A stretch of 64,000 bases of DNA. Origin: Bog-532 sp963775825. Its GTDB lineage: Bacteria > Actinomycetota > Actinomycetes > Streptosporangiales > Streptosporangiaceae. The stretch lies in assembly GCA_963775825.1 (NCBI GenBank), contig CAVZKY010000068.1, positions 161,050-225,049 of the forward strand, in the 5' to 3' direction. A model generated the notes under the pieces. It was not told the DNA's origin. It made no database searches and saw nothing but the letters and a program-made list of their open reading frames with translations. Positions 14,764-24,492 of the stretch are shown piece after piece (position 1 is the first letter of the stretch; each line of letters begins with the position of its first letter). The translations under genes and the position numbers were made by a program.

Positions 14764-15192
14764 CAGGGCAGGACCACGACCGCCCGGGCGCGGGTCAGGA
14801 CCTTGGTACCGGCCGACCGGGCCACCAGGGCCAGGACGACCTTGTTCCCGTCGAGCTTCTCCACGACGGTGCCGCTGACCTCGATCGTCGTCCCCTGGTC
14901 GGTCGTCGGGCACGACGACCGGGGAGGAGAAGCGCACGCCGAACTCGACCACGGCACCCGGGTCCCCGGCCCAGTCGCTGGCGAACCGGCCGACCTCGGC
15001 CATCGTGAACATGCCGTGCGCGATGACATCGGGCAGGCCGACCGACCTGGCGACCCGCTCGTTCCAGTGGATGACGTTGAAGTCACCGGAAGCGCCCGCG
15101 TATCTCACCAGGTCAAGCCGGGTGACCTGGTAGCTCTTTGGCGCTATCTCGGCGCCCGGTCGCACGTCCGCGTAGCTGACCGTCGCTGCCAC
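14763..15192 (-). CDS. MaoC/HadB-like (R)-hydroxyacyl dehydratase subunit (one-base insertion near 14901)
   Basis: Hot-dog-fold dehydratase half, 142 residues after repair. The hydratase motif GDFNVIHWNERVARSVGLPD followed by VIAHGM carries the catalytic Asp/His pair. The frame changes at about 14901: upstream reads FSSPVVVPDD, downstream DQGTTIEVSGTVVEKLDG. Removing one base joins them. GTG start at 15192 has GGAGG upstream. It is homologous to HadB of mycobacterial FAS-II, and in this block pairs with the HadA-like gene upstream. murB, overlapping by one base, is probably translated from the same message. Confidence 0.85.
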
Positions 15193-15362
15193 GTTCCCGC
15201 CTCCGCTTCGCACTGGCCGTTGCCCCCGTCAGCCCCCGTTTTCCGGGTCTCCCCCGATGTCGTTCGTCTCCCGGTCCGGCTACCCGCCCGGTCCCCCGAC
15301 CCAGCCTCGCCGCCCCGTCCAGCAGGGACTGTCATACCCAGCAAATGGCCGCACCCCGTACC

Positions 15363-15812
15363 TCAGCCCGCGCCGCCCCGTTCGACGAGCGTGGACAGGG
15401 TGGTGCAGACCTGCTCACCGCCGGTGGTCTTGATGTCGGTCCGGGTGGTCAGCATGACATTGCGCCCGGCGTCGCGGATGTCCGCGATCGTCGACTGCGC
15501 CACGACGATATCGCCGGCGTGCAACGGGCGCGCGTGCTCGAACCGCTGTTCGCCGTGCACGACCATCGAGTAGTCCAGCCCCAGGCCCTCGTCCAGGACC
15601 GCGTAGGAGCTGCTGGCCATGGTGATGACGATCGCGAACGTGGGCGGCGCGATGACGTCCGGGTACCCGGCCGCCTGGGCCGCCGCCTGGTCGCGGCAAA
15701 GCGGGCTGGGATCGCCGATCGCGTTGGCAAACTCAGCGATCTTGACCCGGCTGACCTCATATGGCTCGGACGCCGGGAAGCTCCGGCCGATGTAGTCCCG
15801 GTTGAGGGCCAT
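15363..15812 (-). CDS. MaoC/HadA-like dehydratase subunit (FAS1-like dehydratase domain)
   Basis: 149-residue partner of the HadB-like protein. It begins MALNRDYIGRSFPASEPYEV and has the hot-dog blocks FANAIGDPSPLCRDQAAAQA and PDVIAPPTFAIVI. This half lacks the catalytic motif of HadB and normally forms the heterodimer scaffold and substrate tunnel. It lies 8 bp downstream of rpmG and upstream of the HadB-like gene, the usual actinobacterial order rpmG-hadA-hadB-murB. Intact frame. Confidence 0.87.
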   Translation of the reverse strand: MALNRDYIGRSFPASEPYEVSRVKIAEFANAIGDPSPLCRDQAAAQAAGYPDVIAPPTFAIVITMASSSYAVLDEGLGLDYSMVVHGEQRFEHARPLHAGDIVVAQSTIADIRDAGRNVMLTTRTDIKTTGGEQVCTTLSTLVERGGAG

Positions 15813-15820
15813 CGGGCCGG

Positions 15821-15985
15821 TTAGCGGGTTTCCCGGTGCGGCTGGTGGCAGCGGCAGTTCGGGCAGTACTTCTTCAGCTCGAGGCGGTCCGGGTTGTTCC
15901 GCCGGTTCTTTTTGGTGATGTAGTTCCGGTGCTTACACTCCTGGCAAGCCAGAGTGATCTTGGGCCGGACGTCGGTGGCAGCCAC
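15821..15985 (-). CDS. rpmG: 50S ribosomal protein L33
   Basis: 54-residue ribosomal protein reading VAATDVRPKITLACQECKHR then NYITKKNRRNNPDRLELKKY and CPNC near the end. Both CxxC pairs are kept (CQEC and CPNC), so this is the zinc-binding form. GTG start at 15985. It lies directly after tRNA-Met and before the hadA-like gene. Confidence 0.96.
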   Translation of the reverse strand: MAATDVRPKITLACQECKHRNYITKKNRRNNPDRLELKKYCPNCRCHQPHRETR

Positions 15986-16069
15986 GGCGCGGTGCCTTTC
16001 GTTTTGGGCCTCTCTCGGCCAACTGGGACAAGCGGGGTAGCTAACGAGCGCGACCCCTCCGATATTTCG

Positions 16070-16143
16070 TAGCGGAGGCCGGACTTGAACCGGCGACACA
16101 GCGATTATGAGCCGCTTGCTCTGCCTGACTGAGCTACTCCGCC
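16070..16143 (-). tRNA. tRNA-Met (anticodon CAT)
   Basis: Minus-strand cloverleaf: acceptor GGCGGAG pairs with CTCCGCT (one G-U pair), D arm TAGCTCAGTCAGGCAGAGC, anticodon arm AGCGG-CTCATAA-TCGCT with anticodon CAT, and T arm GCCGGTTCAAGTCCGGC. The paired first acceptor base fits an elongator rather than an initiator tRNA. Confidence 0.95.
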
Positions 16144-16198
16144 CGGGGCCCATCGCCGACCAGGCTGGGCACCGATGGCAAGCGATGGAAAGCGTTAG

Positions 16199-17641
16199 TC
16201 AGATTACCCGATCCCGCGCCCGCCGCGTGACGGGCGGCAGGTACTCGCGGCCCGGCGACCGCTGCCACCAGGCTCCGGTCTCCCGGAGTTCGCGCCAGGT
16301 CGTGAAACGGTAGCGGTACAGCCGGGCCCGGACGCACACGGGCGGCGCGTCGGGGAACGGGTTGCCGCGCAGCAGCGTGAGGACGTCGGGGTCACCGGCC
16401 AGGAGCCGGTGCAGCAGCGGCACGAACCACGGCTCGGCGTACCGGGGCGACAGCGCGGCGAACCACATCAGCCAGTCCAGCCGCAGATGGTAGGGCGCCA
16501 CCTGGGGCGGCCGCCGCCGCGGATCACCCGGCTTGCCCTTGAACTGGTACTCGAGCCACAGCGTCCCGGGGGTGATGGAATCGTCGCTGGTCCCCTCGAT
16601 GATCAGTTCGTAGCGCTGCCGGGTGATCCCGCCGAACGCGCCGTAGGCGCTGACCAGGCGGAGCGGGTCGAAGCTGTAGTTCATCAGCTGCTGCCGGGAC
16701 AGCAGGTTGCGGGCGGGCCGGTAGCTGAGCACCACCAGCACGGCCGTCACGGCCAGCACGATGCCCTCGTACCAGCCGGGCGGCGCGGCCAGCCGGGGCG
16801 CCGTCGGCAGCGGCAGGACCCGGCGGGCGGCGGAATCATCCAGCACCGAAACGGCCAGCACGATCGTCAGCCAGTTGAGCCAGGCGAAGTTGCCCGACAG
16901 CACGAGCCACACCTGCGTCGCGATGATGATCGCGGCAGCCACGCTGGCCACCGGCTGCGGGGTGAACAGAGCGAACGGCACGACCAGCTGGGCAAAGTGA
17001 TTGGCCAGGGCTTCGGCCCGGTGCAGCGGATCGGGCAGGTGGTGGAAGAACCAGCTCAACGGCCCCGGCATCGGCTGAGTCTCGTGGTGATACCGCAGGC
17101 AGGTCAGATCACGCCAGCAGCGGTCGCCGCGCATCTTGATCAGGCCGGCCCCGAATTCCAGCCGGAAGACCAGCCATCGCACCAGCCAGAGGATCAGGAC
17201 GGGCGGCGCGGCCCTGGCGTTCCCCAGGAAGATGGCCAGGAAGCCGCTCTCGGCCAGCAGGGTCTCCCAGCCGAAGCCGTACCAGGTCTGGCCCACGTTG
17301 ACGATGGAGACCTGCAGCGCCCAGGGTACGGCCCACAGCAACATCGATGCCCACAGTGGCACCAGATCAGCGAGCCCGGCGGCCAGCGCCGCGGCGAGGA
17401 TCGCCCCGCCGCCCGCCGCCAGCGCGAAGAAGCGGTCCGAGTAGTACAGCGCGAACAGGCTCGGCGCCCGGCGGAACGGGGTGCGCGCGGTGTAGGCCGG
17501 GATCGGCAGCAGGCCCCGCTCGCCCAGCAGCGGGCGGAACTGGCGGAGGGCGGCGACGAAGGCGATCAGATAGATGGCCGCGAGGCCCCGCTGGAACGCC
17601 AGCCGGGCGAACCAGTAATCCGGGGCCGCGAACCACCGCAT
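16199..17641 (-). CDS. Lipase maturation factor family membrane protein
   Basis: 481-residue polytopic membrane protein with about eight hydrophobic helices. Family blocks include MRWFAAPDYWFARLAFQRGL, WYGFGWETLLAESGFLAIFL, LEFGAGLIKMRGDRCWRDLT, CLRYHHETQPMPGPLSWFFH and FDPLRLVSAYGAFGGITRQR, as in eukaryotic LMF1/2 and bacterial relatives. The soluble C-terminal part carries RLDWLMWFAALSPRYAEPWF. In animals LMF1 helps fold secreted lipases; the bacterial role is unknown. It starts five bases after the FAD-oxidoreductase stop, so the two are probably one operon. Confidence 0.85.
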   Translation of the reverse strand: MRWFAAPDYWFARLAFQRGLAAIYLIAFVAALRQFRPLLGERGLLPIPAYTARTPFRRAPSLFALYYSDRFFALAAGGGAILAAALAAGLADLVPLWASMLLWAVPWALQVSIVNVGQTWYGFGWETLLAESGFLAIFLGNARAAPPVLILWLVRWLVFRLEFGAGLIKMRGDRCWRDLTCLRYHHETQPMPGPLSWFFHHLPDPLHRAEALANHFAQLVVPFALFTPQPVASVAAAIIIATQVWLVLSGNFAWLNWLTIVLAVSVLDDSAARRVLPLPTAPRLAAPPGWYEGIVLAVTAVLVVLSYRPARNLLSRQQLMNYSFDPLRLVSAYGAFGGITRQRYELIIEGTSDDSITPGTLWLEYQFKGKPGDPRRRPPQVAPYHLRLDWLMWFAALSPRYAEPWFVPLLHRLLAGDPDVLTLLRGNPFPDAPPVCVRARLYRYRFTTWRELRETGAWWQRSPGREYLPPVTRRARDRVI

Positions 17642-17646
17642 CGGGG

Positions 17647-19215
17647 TCACTCCCGGCCGGGCCGCCCCGGAACCGGGCGGGACGGCCCGGGATGGCCCGG
17701 GACCGCCACGGCGGAAGCCGCGGCCGGCGGCACCGCGCCCCGCGTCACCGGGAGCTGCGTCTTCGGGTGCTGCGTCATGGGGTTTTGCGGCAGGCGGCGG
17801 CCGAAGACCCGGCGCAGGGCCGCGGCGGCCGCGTGGTAGCCGCACATGCCGTGCGTTCCGGGGCCGGGCGGGGTCGCGGCGGAGCACAGGTAGATGGCCC
17901 GGTTCGGCGTCGCGTAGGGGACAGCCGCGAACGTGGGGCGGAAGAGCAGCCGGAACTGGTCGCAGCGTCCTTCGGCGATGTCACCGCCCGTGTTGTTCGG
18001 GTTGCGGGCCTCGACGCCGGCTGGTGCGGTGACGGCGCGGGCCAGAATCAGGTCGCGGAAGCCCGGCGCGAACCGCTCGATCTGCGCCTCGATGGCGGCG
18101 GTGTGGTCCGCCCGCCATCCGTTCGGCACCTGGCAGTACACCCAGAAGACGTGCGATCCCGCCGGTGCGCGGGACGGGTCGAACAGGCTCGGCTGGGAGG
18201 TGATGAGGAACGGGCGGCCGGGGGCGGCGCCACGGTGCACCGCGCGCAGCGCGCCGCTGATGTCCCCCAGCGTCGCGCCGAGGTGCACGGTGCCCGCCCG
18301 GCGGCACGCCGGGGCGGTCCACGGCACGGGGCCGCTCAGCGCGTAGTCGATCTTGAAGACGGCGGGGCCACGCTGGTACCGGCGCATCCGGCTGGCGTAA
18401 GGTGCCGGCAGCCGGGAGCCGGCGATGCGGGCCAGCTGCTCGGGTGAGGTGTCGAACAGATAGCACCGGGCCGGCGGCAGCTCGGCCAGATCGCCGACCG
18501 GGTGACCGGTCAGGATGGTCCCGCCGAGCGAGGTCAGCAGGCCGGCCAGGGCGTCCGAGAGCGCCTGCGTGCCGCCGAGTGGGAAGGGCCAGCCGACCTC
18601 GTGGGCGGCCAGGGCGAACATCAGGGCGATGCCGCCGGTGACCGGCGCGGTCAGTGGTGCGGTCACGTGCGCGGCCAGGCCGGCCAGCAGGCCGCGGGCC
18701 CGGTCACCGCCGAACGAGCGGGCCAGCACAGCGGCCGGGGCGGCGGCCAGGATCCCGAAGGCGGACAGCAGCAGCGGATCGGGCGGCAGGCCGTCCAGCG
18801 GGGCCCGCAGCACGCTGGCCGCCAGGTCGTCCCAGCGGCCGTGGAAGGGCCGCAGGAAGTCGAGGTACACCTTGCTGTCGGCGCCGAGGGACGCGGCCGT
18901 GTCATTCATTGAGCGCGTCAGCATGGCCGCGGAACCGTCGGGGAACGGATGCGCGAGCGGCAGGTCGGGGTGGATCCAGCACAGGCCGTGATCCTCCAGC
19001 GGCCACGTCCGCAGGATCGGCGAGCCGGCGGCGAGCGGGTGGACGGCCGAGCACGGGTCGTGCCAGAAGCCCGGCAGCGTCAGCTCCTCGGTCCGGGCGC
19101 CCCCGCCCACGGTGCCCGCGCCTTCGTAGACCACGACCTCCAGGCCCGCCTGGGCCAGCGTGATCGCCGCGGCCAGCCCGTTCGGCCCCGCGCCCACCAC
19201 TACCGCGTCGAGCAT
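17647..19215 (-). CDS. NAD(P)/FAD-dependent oxidoreductase, phytoene-desaturase-like
   Basis: 522-residue flavoprotein. ATG at 19215 has AAGGAG six bases upstream and begins MLDAVVVGAGPNGLAAAITL, the dinucleotide-binding Rossmann motif. Family features are the EGAGTVGGGARTEELTLPGF cap after the second strand and the C-terminal FAD block GPGTHGMCGYHAAAAAL. Proteins of this type include carotenoid desaturases/isomerases and human PYROXD2. No phytoene synthase is nearby, so a carotenoid role is not supported. The C-terminal 40 residues are proline/alanine-rich. It is followed directly by the LMF-like gene. Confidence 0.85.
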   Translation of the reverse strand: MLDAVVVGAGPNGLAAAITLAQAGLEVVVYEGAGTVGGGARTEELTLPGFWHDPCSAVHPLAAGSPILRTWPLEDHGLCWIHPDLPLAHPFPDGSAAMLTRSMNDTAASLGADSKVYLDFLRPFHGRWDDLAASVLRAPLDGLPPDPLLLSAFGILAAAPAAVLARSFGGDRARGLLAGLAAHVTAPLTAPVTGGIALMFALAAHEVGWPFPLGGTQALSDALAGLLTSLGGTILTGHPVGDLAELPPARCYLFDTSPEQLARIAGSRLPAPYASRMRRYQRGPAVFKIDYALSGPVPWTAPACRRAGTVHLGATLGDISGALRAVHRGAAPGRPFLITSQPSLFDPSRAPAGSHVFWVYCQVPNGWRADHTAAIEAQIERFAPGFRDLILARAVTAPAGVEARNPNNTGGDIAEGRCDQFRLLFRPTFAAVPYATPNRAIYLCSAATPPGPGTHGMCGYHAAAAALRRVFGRRLPQNPMTQHPKTQLPVTRGAVPPAAASAVAVPGHPGPSRPVPGRPGRE

Positions 19216-19286
19216 CTGCATCTCCTTCCGGTTACCCGCCACGGAGCGTGGCAACCGGGGTCCGCGCAACCAGGCGGCGGCCGGCG

Positions 19287-20300
19287 CTAACGGCCCTCCA
19301 GCAGCGGGCGGAGCGGGTCCCAGGAAGTCCCGGCGGCCGTGTCAAGGCGCCGGCGGGCCAGCGCGGACAGCGCCTCCAGCACGACCCGGTTAGCCAGCGA
19401 CGAGGTGATGTCGGCGTGATCGTACGGTGGCGCCACCTCGACCACGTCGATCCCGGCGACCGGCAGCTCGTAGCAGATCCGCCGGACCGCGTCGAGCAAC
19501 TGCCGGGCGGACAGCCCGCCGGGCTCCGGGGTCCCGGTGCCGGGCGCGTGCGCGGGATCGCAGACGTCGATGTCGACGGACAAGAACACGCCGTCGCAGT
19601 GGTCCAGCGCGATCGCGAAGGCTTCGGTCAGGCAGGTGTCCAGGCCACGCGCCACGATCTCAGTCATCTCGTAGGAACGCATGCCGCGGGCGGCCATCCA
19701 GGCCAGCGTCTCCGGCCCGGGCCAGTAGCCGCGCAGCCCGATCTGCAGGAAGCGGTCCCCGCGCACCGCCCCCGACTCGATCAGCCGCCGCATCGGCTGG
19801 CCGTGCCCGATCAGTGAGCCGAACTCCACGTCGCCAGTGTCCGCGTGCGCGTCGAAGTGCAGCATGGACACCCGTCCGGCCCCGGTGTGCTGGGCGACGC
19901 CCGCCGCATCGGGCCAGGTGATGGTGTGATCACCGCCAAGCACGAGAGGGATGGCGCCGGCCCGCGTGACGGCGTGCACCGCGGCCTGCAGGTCCCGAAC
20001 CGACCGTGCGGCGTCGCCGGAGAACATCTCGACGTCCCCGGCGTCGTAGACGGACAGGTCGGTCAGCCCGTCGGCGCGCAGCGCCAGCGACGGCCGGGAG
20101 CCGTCGTGCGGCAGATAGCAGGTCTGCCGGATGTACTGCGGCCCGAACCGCGCGCCGGAGCGGTAGGAGGTGCCCCCGTCGAATGGCGCGCCGAGGATCA
20201 CGACATCGGCGCCCGGGTAGGTCGCCGGGTCCGCCCAGTCACACCGGGCCACGCCCAGAAACGTTATGTCCGGGCCGAACTGCGGGCCGTAGCGAGCCAT
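19287..20300 (-). CDS. speB: Agmatinase / guanidino-acid ureohydrolase
   Basis: 337-residue binuclear-metal ureohydrolase. The metal motifs are LVLGGDHTITWPDA, MLHFDAHADTGD and LSVDIDVCDPAHAPGTGTPE. The substrate loop GAPFDGGTSYRSGARFGPQY is typical of agmatinases and guanidinobutyrases. Substrates differ by small changes (agmatine, guanidinobutyrate, guanidine), so the exact one is uncertain. It lies 72 bp upstream of the FAD oxidoreductase in the same direction. Intact frame, ATG at 20300. Confidence 0.88.
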   Translation of the reverse strand: MARYGPQFGPDITFLGVARCDWADPATYPGADVVILGAPFDGGTSYRSGARFGPQYIRQTCYLPHDGSRPSLALRADGLTDLSVYDAGDVEMFSGDAARSVRDLQAAVHAVTRAGAIPLVLGGDHTITWPDAAGVAQHTGAGRVSMLHFDAHADTGDVEFGSLIGHGQPMRRLIESGAVRGDRFLQIGLRGYWPGPETLAWMAARGMRSYEMTEIVARGLDTCLTEAFAIALDHCDGVFLSVDIDVCDPAHAPGTGTPEPGGLSARQLLDAVRRICYELPVAGIDVVEVAPPYDHADITSSLANRVVLEALSALARRRLDTAAGTSWDPLRPLLEGR

Positions 20301-20605
20301 GACCGGACTTTAGCGGACGTTTAGCCGAATGACATCTGCAAACAGATCGCTGCGCCGCCCGCCTGGCGGCCGGACTGAGGAGGCGGCGGATCATTCAGGC
20401 ACTTACCAAATGGATACGAGTCCGTCCTTTCCGTTACGCGGGGCGGTCAGCGTGCCATGCTCCAGGCTTAGGCATAACGCCGCCGAGAGGAGGCAATGAC
20501 ATAGCCGGCATAAGGGCGAGGCGTTCAAAGGCTCAGCCAGCGGCCGAGCCGGAAAGACCCTGGCGGGTCCACGCGGCCAGCGGTTTCACCACCGATCACC
20601 GCTCC

Positions 20606-20752
20606 ATGGCGACCGCATTCGAGCAGGTCAAGGCGGTACACCGGTGGGGCATGGCGGCCTCGGTCTACCGCTGGCGGGACGAGAGCTGGGAGCTGTACCG
20701 GCGCATGGAGCCACCGGCGCGCCAGCCAGAGGAAGACTCCTGGCCGTTCTGA
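20606..20752 (+). CDS. Small ORF of unknown function (48 aa)
   Basis: Reads MATAFEQVKAVHRWGMAASV then YRWRDESWELYRRMEPPARQ to EDSWPF. The composition (Trp, Tyr, Glu, Arg) is protein-like and unlike random high-GC shadow frames, and the frame is open further upstream. The only good Shine-Dalgarno (GAGAGGAGG before an ATG at 20496) leads to a stop after two codons, which may reflect a sequence error. I do not recognise the family. Confidence 0.35.
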   Translation: MATAFEQVKAVHRWGMAASVYRWRDESWELYRRMEPPARQPEEDSWPF

Positions 20753-20825
20753 GGGTACCGGCGCCGGCCGCCATAAGGGCGCTGGGGAACAACGGTCAGC
20801 CCCGCCGCCAGCCACCGCACTCCCT

Positions 20826-20906
20826 GATCTTACCCGATCGGCCTGGTCTTACCCGATCGGCCTGGTCTTACCCGATCGGCCGTCTGGTCTTACCCGATCG
20901 GCCGTC
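20826..20906. repeat. Four-copy tandem repeat with CCGATCGG palindromes
   Basis: TCTTACCCGATCGGCC occurs four times at 20828, 20847, 20866 and 20888 (spacing 19, 19, 22). Each copy contains the 8-bp palindrome CCGATCGG. The array lies between the agmatinase promoter side and the polysaccharide operon, in non-coding DNA. Confidence 0.85.
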
Positions 20907-21253
20907 GCCTGCCGCGGCCTGGCTCATGTTCATGTTCTGCCCCGGCCTTTCGTGAAGTTAGTTAGGAAAGTTTACTGTTCGGCCTGCCCGGCCGTTTGCC
21001 GCGTATGTGCGCGTTTCGACATTTATTAGCCAAATGCCGAGTATGGAAATCTGCGCGAAACGCCTTTATAACGGTTTTTTCTTCGAAAACACGCTGCTAG
21101 CAACCGTTAATAACTTCTAATGGTCAGCTGTGAACCTTCTGCGCCAGACCGACGTCCTTCTCTTGCAAGGCTTTTGCCGCAAATAGGACATACGGGTAGT
21201 TGCGCATCGTTATAAGCCGTTCTCGGATCCCACGAATCCTGGGGGGACCAGTG

Positions 21254-23390
21254 ATGTCGGACTTGACCGGCAACGACGTTGTCAGGCTGAAACAGCTTCT
21301 ACGTCACGAGGAGGATGAAGCCCGGCGCAGAGTGCCGCGGGTCAGACTCGCCACTGTCGCAGCGGCTCCTGCGGAGGAGTACGAGCGCATTCGCGAGGCC
21401 AGCCCAGGACCGCACGAGGGTGCAGCGGTGCCACGGCCGAGGCGCTACGCGCCGGCCCACGGCCCAGCCTGGCTGCAGACGAGATCTTCAGAAGCTCACA
21501 CCAAAGACTTTCCCGCTGTACCGGCGGTGGAAGCGGCGGAAACTGGCCGGCACCGTCCAAAAGCCCCGCGCATCGTCGCCGACACGAAGACGGCCACTCT
21601 TACCGGTGACATGCAGCTCCTGTCCGCTGGGAGTATCCGGAAAATACGGTGGGGCGGCCCAGTCCTGGCCAAGCGCCCGGCGCGACGTCTGCGCCGCAGC
21701 ACCTTCAGCCCGATCATGAGCACGTCGGACCGGCTTCTCATCGCTGCCCTCTCACTGGGATGGGTGATCTGCCTCACCGGGTTCTGGGCCTGGCTGGCTG
21801 CAGCCATCTCACCGCACCAGTGTCTTTGGGCTGGCTATCAACAGCGTTGTACTGATCTACGTAACCGTGTATCCGGTATTCTTCGTGATCGCCGCGAACC
21901 GGCTACGCAATGTGCGGAAGTCGGTGGCGGTACCGCTTCTACGCACGGCGTTCGTCGTCACCCGGGCGCCTTCCGAGCCGTGGGATGTCGCCAAGAGAAC
22001 GCTGACGGCGATGCTCGATCAGGACTTGCCGCTGCCATACGACGTATGGATCTGCGACGAGCGGCCGACTGCTGAAATCATCGACTGGTGCGCCGAGCAC
22101 GGCGTGATCATGGCCAGTCGCCACGGCCGCGACGACTATCACCGCAGCACATGGCCACGGAGGACCAAGTGCAAGGAAGGAAACCTCGCCTACTTCTACG
22201 ACCACTGGGGTTACGGCAACTACGACGTGGTGGCGCAGCTGGATTGCGATCATCAGCCGTCTCGCAGTTACCTGTCCGAGATCGTCCGTCCATTCTCCGA
22301 CCCGGCTATCGGGTACGTATCCGCTCCCAGTGTGTGCGACACCAACGCCGCGGTTTCGTGGGCGGCACGAGGCCGTCTGTACCGGGAAGCCACCTTTCAC
22401 GGCGCGTTCCAACTCGGGCATAGCGACGGCTGGGCGCCGGCGTGCATCGGCTCACACTACGCGGTACGAACACGCGCCCTGCGGGACATCGGCGGGATCG
22501 GCCCTGAGCTGGCCGAGGATTTCTCAACCTATTTTCTGCTGAGTGCCGCCGGCTGGCAGGGCGCGTTCGCAATCGACGCCGAAGCACACGGTGACGGCCC
22601 CAACACCTTCGCCGCCATGCTGGTACAAGAATTCCAGTGGGCCCGCAGCATCATCATGGTGGTGCTGCGGACTGTTCCGGGCAATTTTCGCCGCCTTTCC
22701 CTATCGTTGAAGTTGCGGTTCCTCTACGCGATGGTTTTCTACTCGCTCCTGGTGACTAGCACGCTTGGCGGTCTCGTCCTAGCTCCGTACGCCGCAGTGA
22801 CGGGAAAGCCCTGGATCAACGTCAACTACCTCACCTTCCTCCTGCACTGGTGGTCACTCTCCGTCTGGCTGATCCTTCTCACCCTTTTCCTACGCAGACG
22901 AAGATTGCTGCGACCACCGGATGCGCCTATCCTGAGTTGGGAAAACTGGCTATATACACTGGTCCGCTGGCCTTATATAGCTCGCGGGATATTCTCTGCG
23001 GTCATCAACTGGATATACCCGCGCCCGGTAACCTTCAAGGTCACCCCGAAAGGCACCGGCGGCCCCGAGCCACTACCTACCCGACTCATGGTGCCGTACA
23101 TAGTCATCAGCTGCGGATCGGCGGCAGCCGCCCTGGTCGGCGAGGCAACCAACAATGCCGTGGGGTACGTCTTCCTCTGCATCGCGGCCGCGTTCGTATA
23201 CTCGCTAGTGTCCATCATCGTGCCCGTCCTGCACGCGCGGGAGTCGGCGCTGCAAAGCGATGTGCCGACCTGGTTCGCGCTACGCCGCACCAGCCTGCTG
23301 CCGCTTTTGGCAGGTCTTACATCCCTGCTGCCGGTACTGATCGCGGCTCTGCATTATCCGTCATACGTGCTGCACGTTTTTCATATGTAA
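21254..23390 (+). CDS. Processive family 2 glycosyltransferase (cellulose-synthase-like, one-base insertion near 21794)
   Basis: Membrane polysaccharide synthase of about 711 residues once one C is removed from TGGCTGGC at about 21794. A 160-residue hydrophilic N-terminus is followed by two helices (LLIAALSLGWVICLTGFWAW and the AINSVVLIYVTVYPVFFVIA segment). The GT-A domain shows DVWICDERP, LDCDHQP (DxD), AEDFSTYFLLSAAGWQ (TED-like) and QEFQWARS (QxxRW-like), then several C-terminal helices. These are hallmarks of synthases that polymerise and extrude a polymer from UDP-sugars. It heads an operon with galE, ugd and a beta-helix protein. The polymer is unknown. Confidence 0.88.
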
Positions 23391-23437
23391 CAGAGCTTTA
23401 CCTGATCTTCTATCCAGCTAGCCCGAGGGGAATTATT

Positions 23438-24445
23438 TTGGCCATAATCGTAACTGGTGGGGCTGGATTTATCGGCAGTCACACTTGCGTGGAACTGCTA
23501 CGCCGCGGCAAGGAGGTGATTGTGGTCGACAATTACTCGAACAGCTCACCCGCCGCGCTGACCGCCATCCGCGAGGTGTCGGGCGGAGATCTGACGGCCT
23601 ACCAGGCGGACATCCGTGACCAGCAAGAGATGGAACAAATCTTCGCGCACAAGACGATAGATGCGGTCATCCACTTCGCGGCGAAGAAGTCGGTCCGTGA
23701 ATCAGTGGACGTACCTCTCGACTATTACAGCAGCAATCTCGGCTGCACTATGAGCATTCTCCAGACGATGCTGAAGTACGGCGTGAACCGGCTGGTGTTT
23801 TCATCCTCGTGCTCGATTTACGGCGGCCGCTACAGCAGGCCCATCTCAGAGGACGACGAGACCGGGCCGACGAACCCTTACGCGCGGTCCAAGCTCATGT
23901 GCGAACAAATACTGAGCGACGCATGCCGTCGGCATCCCCAGCTTTCGGTCATCGCGCTCCGTTACTTCAACCCGATCGGCGCCCACCGCAGCGGAGGGCT
24001 CGGCGAAGACCCGGCCGGGATCCCCAGCAACGTCCTGCCGTACATGATGCAGGTAGCGATCGGCCGCCTGGAACGGCTCGACGTCTATGGCAGCGATTAC
24101 GACACCATCGACGGCACGGGCGTACGCGATTACATCCACGTCATGGATGTCGCCGAGGCGCACTGTACCGCGCTGGACCACCTCGCCGGGGAAACGGGGA
24201 TCCGCGCCTTCAACCTGGGTACCGGGAGCGGCGTTTCCGTCCTGCAGCTGCTCGCGACCGTCGAGGAAGTCAGCGGGCGAGCCATCCCGTGCCGGATCGT
24301 CAGCAGGCAACCCGGTGATGTCGGGACGCTCATCGCCGACCCCACCCGGATCGAAAAGGTATGGGGATGGCGGACCAGCCGGGACCTGCAGGCCATGTGC
24401 CGTGACGCATGGCAGTTTCAGAGGCTTCACCCTGACGGCTACTGA
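23438..24445 (+). CDS. galE: UDP-glucose 4-epimerase
   Basis: 335-residue extended SDR with the NAD motif VTGGAGFIGSHTCVELL, the DNYSNSSPAAL strand, FSSSCSIYGG and catalytic PYARSKLMCE (YxxxK). C-terminal GDVGTLIADPTRIEKVWGW is typical of GalE. It interconverts UDP-glucose and UDP-galactose. The best start is TTG at 23438 (GAGGGG seven bases upstream), since no ATG precedes the Rossmann motif. It lies 47 bp after the synthase gene in one operon. Confidence 0.92.
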   Translation: MAIIVTGGAGFIGSHTCVELLRRGKEVIVVDNYSNSSPAALTAIREVSGGDLTAYQADIRDQQEMEQIFAHKTIDAVIHFAAKKSVRESVDVPLDYYSSNLGCTMSILQTMLKYGVNRLVFSSSCSIYGGRYSRPISEDDETGPTNPYARSKLMCEQILSDACRRHPQLSVIALRYFNPIGAHRSGGLGEDPAGIPSNVLPYMMQVAIGRLERLDVYGSDYDTIDGTGVRDYIHVMDVAEAHCTALDHLAGETGIRAFNLGTGSGVSVLQLLATVEEVSGRAIPCRIVSRQPGDVGTLIADPTRIEKVWGWRTSRDLQAMCRDAWQFQRLHPDGY

Positions 24446-24492
24446 GATTAATGAGATTAATCAGCGCAGCTTAGATAAACAGGAGGGGTAAG

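Larger units (their letters stand above)
20301..21253. other. Long intergenic region upstream of the polysaccharide cluster
   Basis: About 950 bp. It holds a possible 48-residue ORF (20606-20752), a short tandem repeat array (20826-20906) and, from about 20940 to 21250, the least GC-rich stretch in the window (runs such as TTTATAACGGTTTTTTCTTC and TTAATAACTTCTAA). The last part is the likely promoter and regulatory region of the glycosyltransferase operon starting at 21254. Confidence 0.6.

Noticed and set aside
17647..19215. Carotenoid biosynthesis gene
   Set aside because: The flavoprotein resembles phytoene desaturase, but no crtB, crtE or cyclase gene is nearby and the closest pattern is the broader PYROXD2-like family.
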